DNA from: Symsagittifera roscoffensis
Taxonomy: Eukaryota > Xenacoelomorpha > Acoela > Convolutidae
Assembly (NCBI RefSeq): GCF_963678635.1
Contig: NC_087063.1
Span: 51,841,220 to 51,905,219 of the forward strand
Length of the DNA: 64,000 bases
Direction of reading: 5' to 3'
In this document: in pieces, positions 56,600-64,000 of the stretch
Position numbering within the stretch: position 1 is the first letter of the stretch
Layout: every line of letters starts with the position of its first letter
Notes under the pieces: generated by a model
Databases searched by the model: none
Seen by the model: only the letters and a program-made list of their open reading frames with translations
What the model was told of the DNA's origin: nothing
Program-made: the position numbers and the translations under genes

Positions 56600-58920
56600 T
56601 TGGGGATTGATTTACTAAGAATCATGGTTTTCTTTTGCTTTTATTCTACGATTCAGATAAGAAATTGATAACTGACCTAAACAATGTATGTTTTGCTAAT
56701 ATTTGGAAATTTCAAGATAAGATTATACATCATTCTAAACCAAAAATTTACTTCAAAATAGAAATTCAGAGTTAAAACAGCAACATACAGTTATAGATCG
56801 AGAAAATAATTTGAAAATTTTTTACAAAAGATTTATGGTATTAATTCTGCTTCGGATTAATGAACGTTTGTTGAAATGATACATTTTTTCCTCTAAAACT
56901 CAATTTTCAAGTAAATATTTGTTCAAATTGGGTTGAATTGGAAGATATTAGATGAAGCAGAAACTGAGAAGAAATCAAATTGAGATAGAAACTCAATTTA
57001 TAACCTTAGGAGTTTTTATTAAAATTTAGCTTATATATTACATCTTGAGAAAAAATCCAACTTAAAAAGATAATGTTTGGAAAGTTTTTAAACATTTGAT
57101 ATACTAGGTTAACTTATATGAAAATTCAGATTTTTTGAAAAGAAATTGTTGTGAAGTAAACCCAACTCCAACATTTTTTGGAAGATGATACATGATGCAC
57201 AAATCAAAAATTTGCTTTCAAGATATACATTTCATTCTTTTAGATAAAAAATTTTGTTGTAGAAATATTTTTAGAGAAAAAAATATGGAGCCTGCTGAAC
57301 AATTCTAAACAAATTAATAAAGTAGCAGAACCAGATGTTTGATGTCTTAATTCTATGAGTTTTAACAAAAAAAGTTTCAACTAGACACGCAGTAAAAATT
57401 TAGTTCTGTGTGGCTTCTATTTTTTTTTTCAAATAGAAAATTACGTTGAATTATTGAGTTTTTGCCTAATAAAGTTCGCAAAATTAATCAATTGTTACAG
57501 TTTGCACCATTATGTTCTTTCCTTAATCAATGTTTTAGAGAACAGATCTTTTAGATGTTCATTGCAGAGTTATGGAACTAAGTTCGCTTGCGTATTTCCA
57601 CTTCCAAAGGTTTTGCAGATTATAAACAAAAGAACTGCTCTTAATTTATTCTATGAAATCAACGTAAAAATATACCTTTATATTCTCAAATTAAACATGT
57701 GCTTTCGAATGCTTAAAATAGAAGCGATTCTTTCTCACTTCCACCTTTTGAGAAAAATTTCTACAAAAATCAAGAACAAAAAGCGAATTACAAACTATTT
57801 TATATGAAAAGTGATAATTAATGATCTCAAAAGTTGGGTTTTTGCTGAAATAGTTTGCTGTAACAACTAAACAAGGGAACCTAAATGAGAACATGTACAA
57901 ATTAGATGTTCTAATTTTATCTCTGCCAACAAAGTGTTCGTTCAATTGATACTTTTTTCTCCTAAATTCCTCAGTTCTGACTAAAAATTCTTGCAAAGTG
58001 AGTTCAAGAGTCGAAAACATGCAATGAGCAGAAAGCAAGAATAAGCTTAAGACATAAAAAATTTCTACGGAAAAGCCATGAAAATTATGTTGTAGAAGCA
58101 ACAGAGAGATAATCATCAGTTTTGAAGAAGATTTTGTTGAATATCATACAACCTAATATACTGTTAAGAGAAATATACCCCATTTTTAGTCAATTTTAGC
58201 AGTAAATCGTTCAATTTTTATCAAAAATCTGGAACTTATTATGAATAAAAATGTTAAAAACGTCTCAGAATTTGTAATTTTTGCACAAGCTTGGGTTATT
58301 CTTTCAGAAAAAACTGAGAAGGAGCTGCATCCGGGAGTTTGATCTAGAAATTTCAATGAATATTGCTCTTATTGTTCAATTGAATTGAGATTCTAACGTG
58401 AATTCTCCTTGAATTGAACAAAAAACCAGTTAATAACACACATGAAAGGTTTAAAATGGAAAACTTTGGATAGACTTGATTGATTTTTACGATTATTTAC
58501 CTTATTTTCCCGAGAAATCGGAAGTATCAATATTGATTCAGCTAATATGAGCTTTATGTGTTCAGAGCATTATATCAACTGCTTTTTGGCTAACATTTGG
58601 GTAAACTTTATCGTATTTGATTATTTTGAGAAAAAATTGTGGAAAAATCCATATTTCCATTCAAAGTTTTGTATCAGTGTCTCAACATGATGCCAATTGA
58701 AACACAATTTGAGCTTAATTTTAAACTCTAAACATATCCATTTATTTTAAGGTTTCAGTAGGTTTTAGCATAGTTTAAGCTAGTTTGAGTACAGTTTTTA
58801 AAAAAAAGATTATCTAATAAAATAGTTATTAATTCAAATTATGTCAAATCTTATCGTGTTTTGAAGTTTTTTGAAAAAATATCATTTTTTTATAAACATT
58901 TCCAACTTTTTGCACATCTT
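56600..58920. other. Right-arm interior without recognisable genes
   Basis: Inverted counterpart of 37.05-39.5 kb. Open frames at 57454-57807 (plus), 58116-57691 (minus) and 58871-59089 (plus) are present, but codon conservation cannot be separated from general arm similarity. No function is assigned. Confidence 0.35.
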
Positions 58921-59294
58921 TTCATGGACTTACCATGAACCAGTAAACAAAATCTCCTCATTACACAACCTAATTGTAAAACTCAAAAATTACATAACGC
59001 ATGCCGAGTGTTCTGCGAAAAAACTAGACATTTTGACACAAAATCCAAAAAATACCGTTTTTCTTACCATTATCATACCATCACAGTGAAACCTTACCAT
59101 TCCCTATCTTAATACATTGTAGACTCTATACCCATTCTTAATACATAGCTGGGTGACCGGATGATCTATTCCCTATCTTAAAACATGGAGGTCACCCACC
59201 CCTTCCACTGATCGCCTCACACATATACTACTCTAATAAATTTTGGTATTTTTTATTCAATAAAGTATTTAGTCAAAAGTTTTAACTTACTGCA

Positions 59295-60156
59295 GATTTT
59301 AGAAAAAAACAACTTGTGCATCTTCTTATCAGTCGTTTATTAAATATGTAGGAAGTATAGCACCAAATAGGTTCTTGAAGAAATATTCTTCAAATCATTT
59401 TCATGTTCATAAATGAAAATTTAAGTTTATAGCATAAAATATTCGGAAAACAAATACTTGTTCGGTCTTTGTCGTACTATCGGTCCATTTCCGAAGCGTT
59501 GTTCACGCCTTGATATCGGTCTTCGTGCATTACCTGGTATTTCTCGTATTGTTCGAAATGTTGGCGTAAATTTATTGAGACGTAGAGACCTTTCTATTAA
59601 AGTGTCTATTTCATGTAACATTTCGCAATTTTGCAATTGTCTAATTCTTATTCTAATTGCCTAATACTAAGTTAGTTAAGGTCTTGTTCGAGTTTTTTGG
59701 ACGCATCAGATAAGTTATGTATGAGGTATTGTACTCTTAGATTATTTTCAGATGAGGTACACCGTCTGTTCGTCACGCTATCTTATTTTCGGCCGGATAG
59801 GTTCGTGCAACTTCTTAGCTTAATGCCAATCTTAATCTTACTCTTATATCTTCTAGACTCAATAGATCTATTGTATACTGGTCTTTGCCAGTTACTTCCT
59901 GGAGTTTAAGATTGAGAAGGAGAACAGCTGTTTAAGAGAAGGAGTTTAAGAGGAGAACAGCTGTAGCTTAAGATTTGCTCAATTTGTTCTGGTGCTGAAA
60001 CTACAAGTAGTTTCAGCACTTACAAATAAGTGTCAATGTTAGTGATGGAATATGAGTGGTTAATTAGTAATATTTTATAGAGATAGTTTTATCAATGACA
60101 TAATTTATTTATATATATTAGTTTGGATTTGGTTCCAAATCTTAAGTGGTGTGGCA
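59295..60156 (-). repeat. LTR-like fragment related to the left-hand retroelements
   Basis: 59300-59520 matches 6728-6950 and 16215-16380, including 'cttatcagtcgtttatt', 'ataggttcttgaa' and 'tgttcacgcc'. The rest to about 60156 has no copy in the window but ends at 'gtggtgtggca', resembling the LTR edge 'gtggtgtca' of the left-hand copies. It may be a solo LTR of a related subfamily. The boundaries are tentative, and I found no clear target duplication. Confidence 0.4.
59992..60019. other. Perfect hairpin, 13-bp stem with 2-base loop
   Basis: GTGCTGAAACTAC, AA, GTAGTTTCAGCAC. It is preceded by two imperfect direct repeats of 'gaggagaacagctgt' (59930-59966). If the surrounding block is an LTR, this could be an RNA structure near its transcript end. 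Otherwise it is unexplained. Confidence 0.6.
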
Positions 60157-60484
60157 AAAAAACTGACATGAAAGTACTCATGATTTTTCATCATTCGGTC
60201 TTCCAGACTTCTTTATGATAATGATAATGATTTTTGTTGGCATTATTATAGTTGCTGTGTATATTATGTTTTTTATAATGCACATTATGATTATTAAAAT
60301 TGAGCCATATTTTGGCTCCTAGTTTACGATATTCTTTTCTGACTGACAACCTCAAAAATACTATAATATTTTTATACCACCTGTAGCGCCTCCATACACA
60401 TTTTGAGCAATGCTTGCGCCAAAAAAAAAACATTTTGGTTAATTTAACTTCCTGTGATTCAAACAATTTTCATTTTGATAAAAC
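60157..60484. other. Unassigned spacer
   Basis: No repeat partner is found in the window. A minus-strand frame at 60466-60191 rich in Asn/His/Lys has no support as a gene. Confidence 0.35.
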
Positions 60485-60769
60485 ACTATGACGTAAAACA
60501 CTATCCAATTATCAATAGATTTTCCAGTATTTGTTTAAGAAGTTACAGAAAAATTTATTTAATTACTGCTTTTATCAAAAGTTTGAAAAAAATAATGTGT
60601 CTTATTCGAACAAAATTACAAAAAATTGTATAGTTAGTTGTAACATTATGAATATTTTTCGAGTTTCTGAATTTCATTGGTTGATTTCAATTGCCTTAAT
60701 TTGAGGTTTTGATTGGCTAGATGAATTTACTTAAGACTAATCAGTCTTTAAATAAGGGAAAAACATTTT

Positions 60770-61402
60770 ATGTTGATTACAAAACAAGTAAAAATGGTAC
60801 AACAATTCGAGTTTTTTCGAGTTTCTTTGTTAAGTTCAGTAAGAAATATGTTTCTATCAAAAGCGTTTTCAATGTCTGAAAAGAACATTTATCAGCCTTT
60901 AAGGTTGAACTACTACAAAAACCAAAAAGAGTGGTGGACAGATGACGTTGATGGAGATTGTATTGGTTTTAACTTGTATAGAAACACAGAAAGTTCAATA
61001 ACTCTGTTAAAAAGAAGGAGAGGAGATTTCAGAAAAGAAGAGTACTGCCAGATTTATCAACAAATTTTGTATTTAGAAGAGCTAACTCAATTTGAGGGGT
61101 CGATCAATAGGAAACAAAAGAATGGAAGAGTCTATGAAACAAATATTGAAGATAAGGAACATCATTTCGATTACTGTTTTGAATTTGATACAAATACAAA
61201 ATCTAGATTTGTCCGAATATCTTTTGATCGATTATCCAAATTTAAAAAACTTCCGGTTGTTTATATTACAATATACCAGAAAGAAAACAATAAAAATGTA
61301 TATTTTGGTAGTTTCTCTTTTTACTGGTTAGAAATTGAACAAATTGAAAAAATTTTGATTGAAATTTCAAAATTTGAATGGAGCATCGAAAAAACATTAT
61401 AA
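60770..61402 (+). CDS. Gene 3, copy C: intact protein of two PC4-like modules
   Basis: 210 residues from 60770, or 202 from ATG 60794, which matches the copy A start (TAA upstream in A is CAA here, which lengthens the frame). Module 1 has 'CIGFNLYRNTESSITLLKRR' and 'LYLEELTQFEGSI'. Module 2 has 'HFDYCFEFDTNTKSRFVRIS', 'PVVYITIYQKENN' and 'FSFYWLEIEQIEKILIEI'. It ends 'FEWSIEKTL', the natural C-terminus, since copy B also ends this way after correcting for its shift. It is open where B is dead. The PC4-like call is by fold pattern only. Confidence 0.6.
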   Translation: MLITKQVKMVQQFEFFRVSLLSSVRNMFLSKAFSMSEKNIYQPLRLNYYKNQKEWWTDDVDGDCIGFNLYRNTESSITLLKRRRGDFRKEEYCQIYQQILYLEELTQFEGSINRKQKNGRVYETNIEDKEHHFDYCFEFDTNTKSRFVRISFDRLSKFKKLPVVYITIYQKENNKNVYFGSFSFYWLEIEQIEKILIEISKFEWSIEKTL

Positions 61403-61549
61403 ACCAGACAAGAAACCTCATTTATCTCACTTTAGTGTCAATTGTATATGTTAGTTATGTTAGAACAATTCAATTAAAGAAATTGATTGGGAAGTTTCAT
61501 AAGGGTAGTTTGGTTCTGATTTACAAAAGATTTTAAAATCTGTGAATAC

Positions 61550-61790
61550 TTCATTCTGATTGGCTATTACCACAAATACTACCTGTGAAGAAATCCTTGA
61601 TATCTACAAACGATAACAAAATTGTTGAAAATCCATGAGAAGTAGAACTCAGTTTGGATTGGTTGACATAAAATTTATTGAAAATTCCATGACCATTGAA
61701 GCTCGATTCTGATTGGTTGATATCAGAAAAGATAAGCATTTCCTTATAATGAATGCTCGATTCTGATTGCTTGACAGCAAAACTTTTTAA
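61550..61790 (+). promoter_or_regulatory. CCAAT-box (GATTGG) array, copy C
   Basis: GATTGG near 61557, 61657 and 61716, plus GATTGC near 61770, each within 'GCTCGATTCTGATTGGTTGA' type units. It lies between gene 3 and the zinc finger, as in the other arms. Confidence 0.45.
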
Positions 61791-61994
61791 AACTCCATGG
61801 TCACATTGGATAAATTTTATTACAGCTAGGCTAAATAGCAAATTCATTCTGATTTTCTTTCACCTTAAAACAATTGTTTAAGAAATTTGCTGTTTTTGGT
61901 CACTTTTATTCATTTTTTGAGGCGATTCAACTTTTTTTTTCTAAAAATTTGGAACATTCTGAGTCTCCCATTTTTTGTTTCTCTCTTTTTTGAG

Positions 61995-62460
61995 ATGTCG
62001 TCAGTGAATAGAAACGAATGAGTTGCATGTCTTGAATGTGGAAGAGAATACACTCGTAAAGATGCGTCAAGACATCGAAAGCACTGTGACGTTTTAAAGT
62101 GTTCCAATTGTAACTTTTATACATATAGCATCGTAGAACTTACTAATCATATCAAGAAGAAGCATTGTCAACATAGTGTTAAATTATGTGCTCAACAGTC
62201 TCCAACCACACTCCGAGATAAGGTAAAGTTATTATATTTTTAATAAAAACATAGGAGAAATTCCTTCGAAAACTAGTTTTTACTGAATCTCAAAAGTCTA
62301 TACACTAAATTTGAAAAACTTCTAGTAAAAAATTTACAGTTTTTTTATCAATATTCTTGTTCTGTCATATTCAAAGGTTTCGATTGATGATAAAACCAGC
62401 AACAACCGAGTTCAAATTGTCTCGAAACTTTCAATGTAAGTCGATCCGAAAATATTTAAT
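61995..62460 (+). pseudogene. Zinc-finger gene, copy C: full exon 1 with early stop
   Basis: ATG at 61995 starts 'MSSVNRNE', then TGA, then 'VACLECGREYTRKDASRHRK' and finger 2 'CSNCNFYTYSIVELTNHIKK'. Both fingers keep all ligands, including the first Cys lost in the left arm. The donor at 62223 (AAG/GTAAAG) and acceptor AAAG at 62376 define a 154-bp intron. Exon 2 begins 'VSIDDKTSNNRVQIVSKLSM' and then reads a stop. The lesions are different from, and complementary to, those of the left-arm copy. Confidence 0.55.
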
Positions 62461-64000
62461 CTACAGTAAAAACTCCATTGGATGCCGGCTTGCGGGGATT
62501 TTGTTGCGATAAAGATTAAGTTGTTAAAAGTGAATCACGTACGCGAATGAGCGCTTAAGAATTTGTTGAAATACTATAAAAAAAACTGGATACTTATAAA
62601 ACATTGATTAATTGAGATACATTACCTAATAACCTTTTTGAAGTTTTCCTTGCTTAGTGCTTGTAAAAGTAATCATAGAGTAGTGCGTGGCAGATATTGG
62701 GGATTGATTTACTAGGAATCAAGGTTTTCTTTTGCTTTTATTCTACGATTCAGAAAGAAAATTGATAACTGACCTGAAAATTGTATGTTTTGCTAACATT
62801 TGAAAATTTCAAGATAAAAATCATTTCCAACCAAAAATTTACTTCAAAATAGAAATTCAGAGTTGAAACAGCAACATACAGTTAGATATCAAGAAAATTA
62901 TTTGAAAACTTTTTTAAAAAGATTTATGGCATTAATTCTGCTTCGGATTAATGAACGTTCGTTGAAATGATTCATTTTTTCCTCTAAAACTCAATTTTCA
63001 AATAAAACTTTGTTCGAATTGGATTAAGTTGGAAGATAGTAGATGAAGCAGAAACTGAGAAGAAATCAAATTGAGATAGAAACTCAAATTATAACCTTAG
63101 GAGTTTAGAGAATTTTTTATTAAAATTTAGCTCAAATACTTCATCTTGAGAAAAACTCCAACATAAAAGTAATGTTTGGAAAAATTTTTTATCATTTGAT
63201 ATACTAGGTTAACTTGTATGAAAATTCAAACTTTTTGAAAAAAAAATTGTTGTGAAGTTAACCCAACTCCAACATCTCTTAGAAGATGATACATGATGCA
63301 TAAATCAAAAATTTGCTTTCAAAATATACATTTCATACTTTTGGATAAAAAAATTTGATGTAGAAAGATTTTTAGAGAAAATCTTATCGAGCCTGCAGAA
63401 TAATTCTAAACAAAATAAAACTTTAGCAGAACCAGATGTATGATCTGTTAAATCTATGAATTTTAACTGGAAAAATTTCAACTAGACACGCAGTAAAAAT
63501 TTAGTTCTGTTTAGCTTCAATTTTTTTTTTCAATTAGAAAATTACGTTGAATTATAGAGTTTTTGCTTAATAATGTTCGCAAAAGTATTCAATTGTTACA
63601 GTTTGCATCATGATTTCTTTTCCTTAATCAATGTTTTTGAAAACAGATTTTTTAGATATCATAAACGTTGCAGAATTATGGAACTGAGTTCGGTTTTGCA
63701 GATTATAAACAATAAAACTGCTCTTAATTTATTCTGAGAAATCAACGTAAAAATACACCTTAAAGTTCTCAAATTGTTCATGTGCTTTCGAATGCTTAAA
63801 ATAGTAGCAATTCTTTCTCACTGCGATATTTTTGAGAAAACTTTCGACAAAAACCAAGAACAAAAAGCGAATTACAAACTATTTTGCTAGAAAAGTGATA
63901 ATTAATGATATCAAAAGTTGGGTTTTTGCTGAAATAGTTTGCTGTAGAAACTAAACAAGGGAACTTAAAGGAGAGCATGTAAAATTTAGATGGTAATAAT
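62460..64000. other. Arm interior, copy C, no genes recognised
   Basis: Colinear with 56.5-57.9 kb and inverted relative to 38.1-39.6 kb. It includes the stretch at 62570-62670 that is missing from the 56.5-kb arm and present at 39430-39590. The window ends inside this arm. Confidence 0.4.

Larger units (their letters stand above)
35911..59232. mobile_element. 23.3-kb element with terminal inverted repeats and 6-bp target duplication
   Basis: The outermost 19 bases AGTAGTATATGTGTGAGGC are at 35911-35929, and their exact reverse complement ends at 59232. CTAATA lies directly outside both ends (35905-35910 and 59233-59238). Similarity of the arms continues inward for kilobases in inverted orientation. 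Inside are zinc-finger genes, a family of small PC4-like genes in two direct copies, and minisatellites. The 6-bp duplication, AG start and size are traits I associate with Polinton/Maverick elements. However, no protein-primed polymerase, integrase, protease, ATPase or capsid gene is readable, so it is either a gene-replaced derivative or something else. Confidence 0.75.
55830..59232 (-). repeat. Right inverted arm of the large element
   Basis: Inverted counterpart of 35911-40600. Order toward the end: CCAAT array (55.9-56.1 kb), truncated zinc-finger exon (56150-56224), zinc-finger exon 2 relic, AT-rich interior, single subterminal repeat block (58925-59170), tip at 59232. It is shorter than the left arm. 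The same order, colinear, appears again from 61.5 kb. Confidence 0.7.
60485..64000 (+). repeat. Second, left-truncated copy of the right end of the large element
   Basis: From 'cactatccaattatcaatag' onward this is colinear with 54850-58.0 kb: gene 3, its 3' flank, CCAAT array, zinc finger, arm interior. It keeps segments that the 55.8-59.2 kb arm lacks, such as the full zinc-finger exon 1 and the stretch at 62.57-62.67 kb. It is therefore not a simple copy of that arm but part of another element. Its tip lies outside the window. Confidence 0.65.

Noticed and set aside
36835-59089. Similar frames at 37113-36835 (minus) and 58871-59089 (plus) as a conserved arm gene
   Set aside because: They lie in the inverted subterminal repeat, where DNA similarity alone keeps both open. 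There is no codon-level evidence and they overlap the repeat units.
35911-59232. Calling the element a definite Maverick/Polinton
   Set aside because: Only the ends fit. No diagnostic Maverick gene can be read, so the class is left open.
60191-60466. Minus-strand Asn/His-rich frame
   Set aside because: Low-complexity composition, no homologue in the window and no splice or start signals.

Overview
This is an AT-rich eukaryotic window made almost entirely of mobile DNA and its decay products. Short GT-AG introns, paired C2H2 zinc fingers, CCAAT-box promoters and a Ty3/Gypsy-type retroelement fit an invertebrate animal. Candidate introns of about 64-154 bp would suit a nematode, but I cannot name the organism. 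I see no conserved housekeeping gene, rRNA, tRNA or CRISPR array.

Positions 1-35232 are a head-to-tail pile of broken Ty3/Gypsy retrotransposon copies, all reading on the minus strand. Two kinds of repeating unit occur, each defined by its own deletion junction. P-type units (about 5.8 kb; 17.2-35.2 kb) carry gag, protease, reverse transcriptase, RNase H and integrase, but have lost the LTR and the start of gag. U-type units (about 4.5-5.0 kb; 2.6-17.1 kb) keep an LTR-like block and gag, but have lost protease, RT, RNase H and the integrase core. At the left edge (1-2640) a further pol piece begins. Stop codons inside RT are shared between copies, so much of the amplification used an already dead template.

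Positions 35911-59232 form one element of about 23.3 kb. It has inverted ends that start with the same 19 bases (AGTAGTATATGTGTGAGGC) and a 6-bp direct repeat (CTAATA) on both sides. Behind the tips the arms are inverted copies of each other for roughly 3.4-4.7 kb. Each arm holds an array of CCAAT boxes and a two-finger C2H2 gene or its remains. The middle (40.7-55.8 kb) is an 8.3-kb block present twice in direct orientation. Its order is: a small acidic protein (gene 1), a 30-bp minisatellite, a two-module protein (gene 2), a minus-strand gene of unknown function, a plus-strand gene with a probable -1 frameshift site (gene 4), and another two-module protein (gene 3). Genes 2, 3 and 4, and perhaps 1, share a short strand-strand-helix pattern resembling the single-stranded-DNA-binding PC4/Sub1 fold. 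I recognise no polymerase, transposase or capsid gene in it. The 6-bp target duplication, AG start and size recall Polinton/Maverick elements, but the gene content does not match.

Positions 59233-60484 hold an LTR-like fragment related to the retroelements on the left, with a perfect 13-bp hairpin, and otherwise unassigned sequence. Positions 60485-64000 are a second, left-truncated copy of the right end of the large element. It carries an intact copy of gene 3 and runs off the window.
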